Below, one piece after another: positions 48,027 to 57,500 of a stretch of DNA of 64,000 nt (position 1 is its first letter; each line of letters starts with the position of its first letter). The stretch is from Arthrobacter sp. C9C5. Its GTDB lineage: Bacteria > Actinomycetota > Actinomycetes > Actinomycetales > Micrococcaceae. Both the position numbers and the translations under genes were made by a program. The notes below the pieces were generated by a model. The model was not told the DNA's origin and ran no database searches. It was given only the letters and a program-made list of their open reading frames with translations. The stretch spans positions 62,001-126,000 of the forward strand of contig NZ_JABFMX010000004.1 in assembly GCF_013359735.1 (NCBI RefSeq), written 5' to 3'.

Positions 48027-48064
48027 ATTTCCCCACGGTGTCCGCTTTGTTTCGGGCAGGTTAC
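48027..48064 (-). promoter_or_regulatory. GlnR-type operator upstream of glnA1
   Basis: Read on the minus strand the site is GTAAC-N6-GAAAC-N6-GACAC-N6-GAAAT with exact 6-base spacings. This follows the a1-b1-a2-b2 layout known for GlnR at actinobacterial glnA promoters; the first two elements match consensus perfectly. No glnR gene is in the window. The rest of the 47895-48191 gap shows no ORF. Confidence 0.75.
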
Positions 48065-48191
48065 AGAATGCACTGACGTGTTAAAGCTAGTCGCTGTCCA
48101 CAGTGTGGCCTATCCGGGTCCGCTCTGTGACCGCCCAAGGTCCAGATGGTGAACAGCCGGCGGGCCGCGCGGGAGCCGATAGGCTTGGGGG

Positions 48192-48629
48192 GTGGTTGAT
48201 CGCAAAGACATAGGCTCGTGGCTCAGCGGACCGGACACGTCCGGCATCTCCAAGTACCCGGGGGAGCGGCTGGGCCTGCCCGAGTCCGGCCCGGGCTCGA
48301 TTGCCCGCGCGGGCCGGCGGATCCTGGCCATCTGTATCGACTGGGGGATCGCCCTGTTGATCAGCAACTTCGCTTTTGGCGGGAACTCCTGGGCCACGCT
48401 GGCGGTGTTCGCCGTCGAACAGGCCCTGCTGGTCGGAACGCTGGGCTACAGCATCGGGCACCGGATCATGGGCATCCACGTCGTCCGGCTTGGCGGCGGC
48501 CCGGCGGGCCCGCTCCCGGCCCTGGTCCGGAGCGTGCTGCTCTGCCTCGTGATCCCCGCCGTCATCTTCGACCCGGACCACCGCGGTCTGCACGACAAGG
48601 CCATGAACACGGTACTCGTCCGGAGGTAG
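48192..48629 (+). CDS. RDD-family membrane protein
   Basis: The 145-residue protein has an RDD-type core. The first segment is AGRRILAICIDWGIALLISN, with the Arg/Asp pair at its ends; the others are LAVFAVEQALLVGTLGYSIG and LVRSVLLCLVIPAVIFDPDH. The IGHRIMGIHVV motif between them is typical. Function is generally unknown. The start is GTG at 48192. It is divergent from glnA1, an arrangement conserved in relatives. Confidence 0.85.
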   Translation: MVDRKDIGSWLSGPDTSGISKYPGERLGLPESGPGSIARAGRRILAICIDWGIALLISNFAFGGNSWATLAVFAVEQALLVGTLGYSIGHRIMGIHVVRLGGGPAGPLPALVRSVLLCLVIPAVIFDPDHRGLHDKAMNTVLVRR

Positions 48630-48650
48630 CCGCTGCCGCCTGCAGCCGAC

Positions 48651-49013
48651 CTAGACCCGCGCCGACTCCTGCGCGCGGACCGGCTCTGCCGCGCCGCCCC
48701 GGGGTGCCAGATAGCCGCGCCGGCCGGCCCAGCGTTCGAACCAGATGGTGGTGAACGGCAGGACCGCGGAGAGCCCGGCGAACAGCGCCACCCGGAACGG
48801 CCAGCGCTGCAGCCGCCACAGCGCCAGGGCGGCCAGGCCGTAGCCGATGAAGAACGCCCCGTGGACCGGTCCCGCCAGCTCCACGCCCAGTTCGGTGGTC
48901 CGGAGCACCCACTTGAGGAACATTCCCACCAGCAGTGCCGCCCAGCTGAAGGCTTCGGCGACGGCCAGAATCCGGAAGATCCTGATCACGGCGGTCTTAG
49001 AGGGAAGTTTCAT
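48651..49013 (-). CDS. DUF3817 family membrane protein
   Basis: This 120-residue protein has three hydrophobic segments and the DUF3817 pattern: IFRILAVAEAFSWAALLVGM near the start, then VHGAFFIGYGLAALAL and VALFAGLSAVLPFTTIWFER. The ATG at 49013 (MKLPSKTAVIRI) is preferred over the upstream frame. Function unknown. It is convergent with the RDD gene. Confidence 0.82.
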   Translation of the reverse strand: MKLPSKTAVIRIFRILAVAEAFSWAALLVGMFLKWVLRTTELGVELAGPVHGAFFIGYGLAALALWRLQRWPFRVALFAGLSAVLPFTTIWFERWAGRRGYLAPRGGAAEPVRAQESARV

Positions 49014-49181
49014 GAGGTAGTCTCCGGATTCGGTCGTGGCGGTGCCGCGCGCTGCGGCCGGCACCGGCGTCGTACGGTCGGTCGTAGGGGATAACGCAGG
49101 GGGTTAAAGTGAACCGCCCCGGCTCCCGGCAAGATGCCGGCAACCGGGGCGCCCCGGAAAAGCTGTGGCCAACGGGCCGGC

Positions 49182-49943
49182 CTAGCGGCCGCGGGCCGCC
49201 TTGCGATCCGGGCGGGCCTTGTAAGGGTCGATTCCCTTGGGGATCGGCAGCCGGTTGCCGAGCGAGGAGATGCGCTTCGAAACGGTGCTGACCTCGGTCT
49301 TGGTCAGTTCGTTCTTCATCTTGCCCATCTTCTTGGCGACCTGGCTGATCGGCACCTGGCCCTCGCCCCGGCCGCTCTCGATCACGTGGATGGTGACGTT
49401 GGGCAGGATGCGGGCGAGGCGCTTGCGTTCGCCGTCGAGCAGTGGCTTGACCCGGTGGCTGGGGCCCTCGCTGACCAGCACGACGCCGGGGCGTCCGATG
49501 GCACGGAAGACGGCGTCCTGGGTGCGCGGGTTGACGGCGACCGGCTGGTCCTCGGTGATCCAGCCGCGGCGCAGGGTGCCCAGTGCGGCGCCCGAGGCGC
49601 CCGGCTGGTTCTCAATCTGGGCGAACGCTGCGCGCTCCGCGCGGCGGGACAGGATCAGGGTGGCGGCCAGGATGCCCAGCGGAATGCCGATGATGAGGCC
49701 GGTGATCCAGTTATCCAGCAGGAACCCGACCAGGAAGCTGACCGCGACGACGCCGAGGAACGCCAGCAGCATGAGCCACGGGACCATCGGATCGTGGCGG
49801 CGGGTCATCTGGAAGACTTCCCTGATCTGCTTCAGCCGGCTCGGCTTCTTGGCCTTGGCTTCCTTGGGCTTGCGGGAAAAAAGGCCACGCTTCGGCTCAT
49901 CGGCTGAAGAAGTGGACGTGCTGGAGTCAGGGAAATTCGCCAT
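49182..49943 (-). CDS. DUF4191 family membrane protein
   Basis: The 253-residue protein has a basic cytoplasmic start with KRGLFSRKPKEAKAKKPSRL, two adjacent membrane segments (MVPWLMLLAFLGVVAVSFLV and ITGLIIGIPLGILAATLIL), and a C-terminal domain with the QPVAVNPRTQDAVFRAIGRP motif. Family members lie beside lipA in many actinobacteria, as here, suggesting but not proving a link to lipoate metabolism. Function unknown. Confidence 0.88.
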   Translation of the reverse strand: MANFPDSSTSTSSADEPKRGLFSRKPKEAKAKKPSRLKQIREVFQMTRRHDPMVPWLMLLAFLGVVAVSFLVGFLLDNWITGLIIGIPLGILAATLILSRRAERAAFAQIENQPGASGAALGTLRRGWITEDQPVAVNPRTQDAVFRAIGRPGVVLVSEGPSHRVKPLLDGERKRLARILPNVTIHVIESGRGEGQVPISQVAKKMGKMKNELTKTEVSTVSKRISSLGNRLPIPKGIDPYKARPDRKAARGR

Positions 49944-50033
49944 AGTGCCTTAATTCTACGTGATGCACGGCTCAGGGCCGGACACCGGACTGCTCCGGTG
50001 CCGGCCCTGGGCGGCAATGGTGTGCGGTGTTTG

Positions 50034-51041
50034 TCAGGAGTGCGCCGCGAGCAGCGAACTGGCTTCCTGGCGGGTGCTGCCGGAGCTTTCGATGTGCGCC
50101 AGCTCGGCCGGGATTTCCCAGCCCTTCTTGCGCATCGCGGTGGCCCAGAGCCGGCCGGCGCGGTAGGAGGAACGCACCAGCGGTCCGCTCATCACGCCGA
50201 GGAAACCGATCTCGTCGGCTTCCTGCTGCAGGTCCACGAACTCCTGCGGCTTGACCCAGCGGTCCACCGGAAGGTGGCGTTCGGACGGGCGCAGGTACTG
50301 GGTGATGGTGATCAGGTCGCAGCCGGCCTCGTGCAGGTCGCGCAGTGCCTCGGAGATCTCCTCGCGGGTCTCGCCCATGCCCAGGATCAGGTTGGACTTC
50401 GTGACCATGCCCAGCTTGCGGCCCTGGGTGATGACGTCCAGGGACCGCTCGTAACGGAACGCGGGACGGATCCGCTTGAAGATCCGGGGGACGGTCTCGA
50501 CGTTGTGCGCGAACACCTCGGGCTTGGAGTCGCAGATCGCCTCGATGTGCTCGGGCTTGCCGGAGAAGTCGGGGATCAGGAGTTCGACGCCGGTGCCCGG
50601 GTTCAGCTCGTGGATCTTGCGGACCGTCTCGGCGTAGAGCCAGACGCCCTCGTCGGCGAGGTCGTCGCGGGCCACGCCGGTGACGGTGGCGTAGCGCAGC
50701 TGCATGGACTGGACCGAGCGGGCCACCTTGGTGGGCTCGAACATGTCCACGGGGGAGGGCTTGCCGGTGTCGATCTGGCAGAAGTCGCAGCGCCTGGTGC
50801 ACTCGGAGCCGCCGATCAGGAAGGTCGCTTCCTTGTCTTCCCAGCATTCGAAGATGTTGGGGCAGCCGGCCTCTTCACAGACGGTGTGGAGGCCTTCCTT
50901 CTTGACGAGGTTCTTGAGCTGGACGAACTCCGGGCCCATCTGGACCTTGGCCTTGATCCACTCGGGCTTCCGTTCCACCGGGGTGGCCGCATTGCGCTGC
51001 TCAATACGCAGCATCTTCCGGCCTTCTGGTGCCAGTGTCAC
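50034..51041 (-). CDS. lipA: Lipoyl synthase LipA
   Basis: LipA is the radical SAM enzyme that inserts two sulfur atoms into protein-bound octanoyl groups. The auxiliary-cluster motif [12 protein letters not shown] and the radical SAM motif [11 protein letters not shown] are both complete. The C-terminal [10 protein letters not shown] segment supplies the conserved RSSY serine that binds the auxiliary cluster. 335 residues. Its ATG overlaps the lipB stop (ATGA), so lipB-lipA is translationally coupled. Confidence 0.97.
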   Translation of the reverse strand: MTLAPEGRKMLRIEQRNAATPVERKPEWIKAKVQMGPEFVQLKNLVKKEGLHTVCEEAGCPNIFECWEDKEATFLIGGSECTRRCDFCQIDTGKPSPVDMFEPTKVARSVQSMQLRYATVTGVARDDLADEGVWLYAETVRKIHELNPGTGVELLIPDFSGKPEHIEAICDSKPEVFAHNVETVPRIFKRIRPAFRYERSLDVITQGRKLGMVTKSNLILGMGETREEISEALRDLHEAGCDLITITQYLRPSERHLPVDRWVKPQEFVDLQQEADEIGFLGVMSGPLVRSSYRAGRLWATAMRKKGWEIPAELAHIESSGSTRQEASSLLAAHS

Positions 51042-51706
51042 AGTAGGGCTCCTTCGTGGGTTGCAACTAGGGCTTCTTCATTGTTGCGCAGTTCCTCGGT
51101 GATCCGCGACACGAGGTCTGCCGGGGTGACATCCCGGCCGGTCTCCTGCGCGATCGTGGTGACGCCGGCGTCGGTGATACCGCAGGCGATGATCTGGCCG
51201 TAGGGGGCGAGGTCGTTGTTGCAGTTGATGGCGAAGCCGTGCATGGTCACGCCCTCGTGGACCCGGATGCCGATCGCGGCAATCTTGCGCGCCGGGCCCT
51301 TCTCATCCTGCTCGATCCAGACGCCGGCACGGCCCTTGATCCGGACGGCGTCGATGCCGTAGTCGGCCAGGACAGCGATGATGACGGCTTCAAGTCGTTC
51401 GACGTAGTCACGGATGCCGGCCGGGTTCTTCAGCTTGATGATGGGATAGCCCACCAGCTGGCCGGGGCCATGCCAGGTCAGCTTGCCGCCGCGGTCCACG
51501 GGCACCACGGGGGTCCCGTCGAAGGGGCGTTCGTGGTCCTCGGTGCGTTTACCTGCGGTGTAGACCGGGGAATGTTCGAGCAGCAGAACGGTGCTGGGTG
51601 CGGCTCCGGCGACGACTTTCTCGTGGAGTTCGCGCTGGATGTCCCAGCCGCGGGTGTAGTCGACGAAGTCGGGAGCGAGACCCAGCTGGGAGAACTCAAG
51701 AGTCAT
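51038..51706 (-). CDS. lipB: Octanoyl-[ACP]:protein N-octanoyltransferase LipB
   Basis: LipB moves octanoyl groups from acyl carrier protein to lipoyl domains, supplying LipA. The family motif [17 protein letters not shown], the catalytic lysine in [10 protein letters not shown] and the catalytic cysteine in [10 protein letters not shown] are intact. I chose ATG 51706 ([17 protein letters not shown]), since an upstream frame to 51865 encodes no family sequence. 222 residues. lipA follows with an ATGA overlap. Confidence 0.96.
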   Translation of the reverse strand: MTLEFSQLGLAPDFVDYTRGWDIQRELHEKVVAGAAPSTVLLLEHSPVYTAGKRTEDHERPFDGTPVVPVDRGGKLTWHGPGQLVGYPIIKLKNPAGIRDYVERLEAVIIAVLADYGIDAVRIKGRAGVWIEQDEKGPARKIAAIGIRVHEGVTMHGFAINCNNDLAPYGQIIACGITDAGVTTIAQETGRDVTPADLVSRITEELRNNEEALVATHEGALL

Positions 51707-51813
51707 GGCATCCAGCTTAGTCCTCGGCCGTCCCGCCCACCGATTCTGTGGTGAAGCTCTCATGCCTGTGGATAACTCCTGCAGTGAAGCCGAAGATCCG
51801 CTATTCCTGAACC

Positions 51814-53535
51814 ATGGATGATTACGAACGGTCCGCGTCCCCTGATTCCGCTTCCGATCCCGCACCGGTCCCGGAGGTTTCCGGGTACGACGTCGGGCGG
51901 CTGCTGGGCCGCGGCGGCACCGCTGCCGTCTGGCTCGCCACTGACCACGTGACGCGGCGTGACGTGGCGCTGAAGTGCTTCAACGCCGTCGGGCCGCCGG
52001 GGGAGCCGCAGCGGGAACGACGGCGGGCGGTGGATGCCGAGGAAGCCGTGCGGCGTGAGGTGCGGATCCTCTCCGCCCTTGACCATGAGCACCTCATCAA
52101 GGCGCACGCCGTGGTGCGGGTGAGTTACGGGACCCGCGGCGGCCCCGGGCTGGGGCTCGTGCTCGACTACGCCGCCGGCGGCTCGCTGGCCGAGCTCCTT
52201 GCGGCCCGGGGCAGCCTGGTGCCGGGGGAAGCCGTAACGGTGCTGACCCCGATCGCGCAGGCGCTGGCGTATCTGCACCGGAACGGTTTCACCCACGGTG
52301 ACGTGTCACCGGGCAACGTGCTGTTCACTGCCCAGGGCAAGCCGCTGCTGGCCGACCTCGGGGTGGGGCGGATGCTGGCGGAGCCGCGGGATGCCTCCGG
52401 CGCCGGCACGGACGGGTTCCGTGACCCGGCCCCGGTGGATGCCGTCCGGGCCGGGCTGCAGCCTGAACGAGACGTCTACTCCGTGGCGGCGCTGGGCTGG
52501 TTTTGCCTCACCGGCCGGGCGCCGGACCCGGAACCCCAGCGTCCGCCGCTGCCGCTGCTGGTCCCTGCCGTTCCGGCGGAGCTCGCGGACGCGCTCGAGG
52601 CGGGATTGTGCAGTGACCGACGCCGGCGGCCGTCCGCCGCGGAGCTGGCCGAGGCGATTTTCCGCAGTGCCCCGGCGTCGCCCGTGGATCTTTCCGTTTC
52701 GGTGCATTCGACCGTGCTGCCGCAGCTGCTGACCCGACGCTCCCTTCCCGCCGGCGCCCGGGAACGGCGGACGGCGCGGCTGCGGGGCTGGCGGCGCCGG
52801 GTGGCGCCGCAACCCCCGACCGGACCAAGCGCGCGGCACGCGTCCCTGCCGGCGCGCCGCCGCCCGGGCGCCCGGCTGGGGGTTCAGCTGGGAGTCCGGC
52901 GCGGGGGCATCCGGGGTGCGCTTGCGGTGCTCGTGACGGCCGTGCTCTTCACGGCGGCAGGCGTCTTCGGGACGTTGCTGCTTGCCGGGAGGCTGGCGGT
53001 GGGGGAATGGGCCCCGGAGGTCCGGCCGCTGTCCGGACCTCCAGCGCAGTCCGGACCGGCAGCGGTACCGGTCACCGGGGCTGCTGCCGATCCGCAGGCC
53101 GCGCCTGCCGGAGCCGTGCCGGCGGCTCTGCAGGAACTGCTAGCCGCGCCACGGCCCGAAGACGCGGTGCGCGGCCTCGCGGGCCTCCGTTCCTACGCCT
53201 TCAGCACGGGGAACCTCGGGCTCCTGGAACAGGTGAATGCCCCGGCGTCGCCTGCCGCGGCTGCAGACGCCGACGTCGGTTCCCGGCTGGCGGAGTCCGG
53301 TCACGTCCTCGACGGTTTCGAAGCCCGCGTGAGCCTGGTGAAACGGCAGTCGGAGAGCACGGCCGCACGGGCCGTGCTCTCGCTCAGCGTGGCCTCGCCG
53401 TCGTACCGGGAGCGCGACGCCGCGGGGGCGGTGGTGGCCGAGGCTGCGGCCGTCCCGCAACAGCGGCTTCGCCTGGTGCTGGTGCCGGTGGACGGCAAAT
53501 GGCGGATCCAGGAGGTCCTTCGCGCCGCGGGTTAG
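51814..53535 (+). CDS. Transmembrane Ser/Thr protein kinase
   Basis: This is a Hanks-type kinase of 573 residues. Glycine-loop LLGRGGTAAVW, Lys54 in VALKCF, the catalytic loop HGDVSPGN (Asp164, Asn169) and a DLG in place of DFG (Asp182) are present, so activity is likely. The HRD arginine is replaced by Gly, which removes the usual activation-loop contact. The juxtamembrane part is basic and Pro/Arg-rich; a single membrane span lies near residues 368-390. The outer domain of about 180 residues has no PASTA repeats and ends like an NTF2-like fold. Targets unknown. Confidence 0.87.
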   Translation: MDDYERSASPDSASDPAPVPEVSGYDVGRLLGRGGTAAVWLATDHVTRRDVALKCFNAVGPPGEPQRERRRAVDAEEAVRREVRILSALDHEHLIKAHAVVRVSYGTRGGPGLGLVLDYAAGGSLAELLAARGSLVPGEAVTVLTPIAQALAYLHRNGFTHGDVSPGNVLFTAQGKPLLADLGVGRMLAEPRDASGAGTDGFRDPAPVDAVRAGLQPERDVYSVAALGWFCLTGRAPDPEPQRPPLPLLVPAVPAELADALEAGLCSDRRRRPSAAELAEAIFRSAPASPVDLSVSVHSTVLPQLLTRRSLPAGARERRTARLRGWRRRVAPQPPTGPSARHASLPARRRPGARLGVQLGVRRGGIRGALAVLVTAVLFTAAGVFGTLLLAGRLAVGEWAPEVRPLSGPPAQSGPAAVPVTGAAADPQAAPAGAVPAALQELLAAPRPEDAVRGLAGLRSYAFSTGNLGLLEQVNAPASPAAAADADVGSRLAESGHVLDGFEARVSLVKRQSESTAARAVLSLSVASPSYRERDAAGAVVAEAAAVPQQRLRLVLVPVDGKWRIQEVLRAAG

Positions 53536-53559
53536 GTGGGGGGTGTCCCGGGGCGCCGG

Positions 53560-54453
53560 TTAGCTTCGGGCCGCCACCCAGGCCGTGGCCTGGGCCAGCG
53601 AGGGGTGCTGCCACTGGAATCCGGCCCCCGCCAGGGCAGCCGGTTCCATCCGCTGGCTGGCGAGCAGCAACTCGTTGGCCAGTTGGCCCATCACGAGGCG
53701 CAGTACGGGCGCCGGTACCCGCATCAGAGCCGGCCGGTGGAGTGATTCGGCCAGCCGGGAGATCAACGAGTTCACGTCCGCGCTCTCCGGGGCGCAGACG
53801 TTGACCGGTCCGGCAAGCGGGGCGGTGAGCAGGAAGTTGAAGGCGCCGGCTACGTCCGGAAGCGTGATCCACGGCCAGTACTGCCGGCCGTTGCCCAGCG
53901 GGCCGCCCACGCCCAGGCGCAGCAGCGGCAGGAGCCGGCCGAGGGCGCCCCCGCTGCGGCTTAGGACGACGCCGGTGCGGGCCGTGACCACACGGACCCC
54001 GGCCGGCGCCTCCTGTGCCGCGGCCTCCCAGTCGGCGCAGATCCGGGCCAGCACCCCGCTGCCCGCCGGGGCGTTCTCGCGCAGCACCGCTTGGCCGGCA
54101 TTTCCGTAGTAACCGGAGGCGGACTGGCTCAGGAAGACCGGCGGCGGGTTGTCCATCCGGCGCATCGCCGTCGTCAGGGTCCGCGTCGGGCCCAGCCGCG
54201 AGGCGCTGAGCTCGTTGATCCGTCCCCGCGTCCACGGCCGGTCGCCGATCCCGGCGCCGGAGAGGTTGATTACGGCGTCCGCACCCTTGAGGGCCGTGTC
54301 GTCGATGCGTCCCGCGGCGGGATCCCACTGGAACTCGGCGGGCGAGGCGGGCGGGCGCCGGACCAGGCTGGCGACGTCGTGCCCGCTGTCGCGCAGCGTG
54401 CTGGAAAGGGCGGTTCCGATCAGCCCGGAGGCGCCTGCTACAAGGATTCGCAT
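53560..54453 (-). CDS. TIGR01777 family NAD(P)-binding epimerase
   Basis: This 297-residue protein is an extended SDR. It has the Rossmann motif MRILVAGASGLIGTALSS, the AVINLSGAGIGDRPWTRGR segment that is diagnostic of TIGR01777, the FLSQSASGYYGN active-site region, and a C-terminal DUF1731-like segment (PAPVLRLVMGQLANELLLAS). Physiological substrate unknown. ATG 54453 is chosen as the start of the Rossmann fold. It is divergent from the tricorn-type protease gene. Confidence 0.9.
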   Translation of the reverse strand: MRILVAGASGLIGTALSSTLRDSGHDVASLVRRPPASPAEFQWDPAAGRIDDTALKGADAVINLSGAGIGDRPWTRGRINELSASRLGPTRTLTTAMRRMDNPPPVFLSQSASGYYGNAGQAVLRENAPAGSGVLARICADWEAAAQEAPAGVRVVTARTGVVLSRSGGALGRLLPLLRLGVGGPLGNGRQYWPWITLPDVAGAFNFLLTAPLAGPVNVCAPESADVNSLISRLAESLHRPALMRVPAPVLRLVMGQLANELLLASQRMEPAALAGAGFQWQHPSLAQATAWVAARS

Positions 54454-54527
54454 GATCCATCTCACCATGCCCGGCACGGCAGGGAAACCTCCCCGGGGCC
54501 AGGGGAGGTTTTGACTATGATCGAACG

Positions 54528-57500
54528 ATGACCTCTTCGAGCTACCTCCGTTTCCCGCATCTGCATGGCGATCTGGTCACCTTCGTGGCCGAGGACGACG
54601 TCTGGATCGCGCCCCTCGACGGAGGCCGCGCCTGGCGGGTCTCCTCGCTGCAGCTGCCGGCCCGCAACCCGCGGTTCACCCCGGACGGAAAGCGCCTGGT
54701 CTGGACGGTCGTCCAGGGGACCTCCCCGGAGGTTGTCACGGCGGACGTCGACGGCGGCGGATACCGCCAGCTCAGCTACTTCGGCCACAGCTCCACCAAG
54801 GTCAAGGGCTTCACCCCGGACGGCGACGTGGTGGTCACGAGTGCCTTCCGGCAGGCAGACAGCCGCCTCACGCACGCCTACAGCCTGCCCGTCGACGGCG
54901 GCTGGGCCGAGGAGCTGCCGTACGGACCGGTCGAGTCCGTGGCTTACGGCACCGTCGTCGGGGATGAACGGCCCGTGGTGCTGGCCAGTGTGCTGTCCCG
55001 TGAACCGGCTTGGTGGAAGCGGTACCGCGGCGGCGCCGCCGGCAAGTTGTGGATCGACGCGGACGGCAACGGCGAGTTCGAGCGGCTCGCGCCCGAACTC
55101 GACGGCAACCTCACCGACCCGATGTGGGTCCGGGGCCGGATCACCTTCCTCTCCGACCACGAGGGCTACGGCAACCTGTACTCGGTGCTGCCCAACGGCA
55201 CGGACCTCCGCCGCCACACGGACCACGAGGACTTCTACGTCCGGCACGCGGCCACCGACGGCGAACGGGTGGTCTTCGAGTCCGCAGGCGAACTCTGGCT
55301 GCTGGCCGGTCTCGACGCCGACGCGGTCAAGCTCGACATCACGCTGGGCTCCGCCTCGCAGGCCCGGCGCTCGTCGGCGCTGAAGCCCTCCCGCCACCTT
55401 GGCGACGTCATCCCGGACCACACCGGCGACTCCAGCGCCGTGGAAGCCCACGGCACCCTGCACTGGCTGCGGCACAAGGACGGTCCGTCGCGCATTCTCG
55501 AGGCGACGCCGGGTGTCCGGGCACGACTGCCGCGCCCCTTCGGCGCCGGCCGGATCGCCTACATCGCGGACCACGAGGGCGCCGAGGCGCTCTACCTCAA
55601 GCCGATCGCCGCGCCCGTGCACGGCGGCCACGGATCCGGTAGCCACGGATCCGGCAACCAGGCGCACGCCCCCGCACCGGCTGCCGTCGCCACGGCCGAG
55701 CAGGACGCCGACGGCGGGACTCCGCTGCCGCGGCCAGTCTCCGCCGCTGCCCTCACCCGTCCCGACGCCGCTCCGGCGACCGCCGTCGTCGGCGCTGCCG
55801 AGGCCGTGCCGGTGCCGGCCGCCGCCGCGGATGCCGCCTCCGGTAGCGCCTCTTCGGGCGCCGGATCCGCGCCGGAGCAAGCCGACAGCGGACGGCCGAC
55901 CCGGATCGACTTCCCGAAGCCCAGCCGGGCCAGCGCGATGGAGGCCAGCCCGGACGGCAACTGGATCGCCGTCGGCACCTCCTTCGGCGATATCTTCCTC
56001 GCGGACACCCGCACCGGCGCCCTGTCGCTGCTGAGCAGCATCGGCGAGGGCAGCATCGACGGTTTCAGCTGGTCTCCGGACTCGGCGTGGCTGGGCTGGG
56101 CCGAGCCGGTCACCTCCTTCGGCTCCCGGACCCGGCTGCGGCTGGCCCGGATCGAGCGGGCAGCAACGGGAATGCCCGCCGGGTCCGGCGCGGATAAGCC
56201 TGCGATCATCGACGTTACCGACGGCCGCTTCCGGGACGAGTCGCCGGCGTTCACCCCGGACGGCAAGTTCCTGGCCTTCCTGTCCAACCGCAGCTTCGAC
56301 CCGGTGTACGACGGGCACTCCTTCGACCTGTCCTTCCCGAGCCCGATCAAGCCCTACCTCGTGGCCCTGGCAGCCGACACGCCGTCCCCGTTCGGGCCGA
56401 GCGTCGCACTCCCCGAAGACACGGAGGACTCCCGCGAAGCAACCGAAAAAGCAGCCGAAACCGCCGCGCCGGTCAGGGTCGACGCCGAGGGCCTGGCGCA
56501 CCGCGTCATCAGCGTCCCGGTCCCGCAGGGCAACTACTCGGACCTTGCCGCCACCGCAGGCGCGCTGCTCTGGCTTGACCACGAGCTGGCCGGCGTGACC
56601 GGTGACGGCCGGGCCAGCCTGGAGGACAAGAACGCCGCCCCGAGCCTGGTCCGCTTCGATCTGGCCAAGCGCCGCGCCACCACGATCGTCGACGCGCTGG
56701 ACAGCTACCGGCTCACCGGCGACGGCGAAAAGGTCGTCCTGGTCCAGGACAAGCAGATCCGCGTCTCGCCCGCGGCATCGAAGGCCGACGAGGAATCCGG
56801 CCAACTGGTCAAGGTGGATCTGAACCGCATCCGGGTCCGGCTGGACCCGGTCAGCGTCTGGGGCCAGGCCTTCGACGAGGCCTGGCGCCTGCAGCGCGAC
56901 TTCTTCTGGACCGCGGACATGGCCGGTCAGGACTGGGATTCGGTGCACGCCCGCTACCGGCCGATCGTGGACCGGCTCGGCTCCCACGATGACCTCGTGG
57001 ACCTGCTCTGGGAACTGCACGGCGAGCTGGGAACCTCCCACGCCTACGTCCGCCCCGCCCTGGTGACGGAGAACGGCAGCAACGGCCAGGGCCGCCTCGG
57101 CGCCGACCTCGCGTTTACCGGCGAGGGCTGGGAAATCACCCGCATCCTGGCCGGGGAGTCCTCGGACCCGCTGGCCACCTCGCCGCTGACCCGGCCGGGC
57201 GTGGACGCACGGCCCGGGGATGTGCTGCTGGCAATCGACGGCGTCGAGCTCTCGGCGTCGCTGACGCCGGCCGTGCAGCTGGCCGGAGCCGCCGGCCGCG
57301 CCGTGGAACTGACCCTGCGCAACGGTGCCGGCCACGGCGCCCGGGCAGGGAAGCAGCGCCGCGTCGCCGTCGTGCCGGTCAAGGACGAGGAACGGCTGCG
57401 CTACCAGGAATGGGTCGCGTCCAACCGCCGCACCGTGCGGGAAGCCTCGCAGGGCACCTTTGGCTACCTGCACATCCCGGACATGATGGCCAACGGCTGG

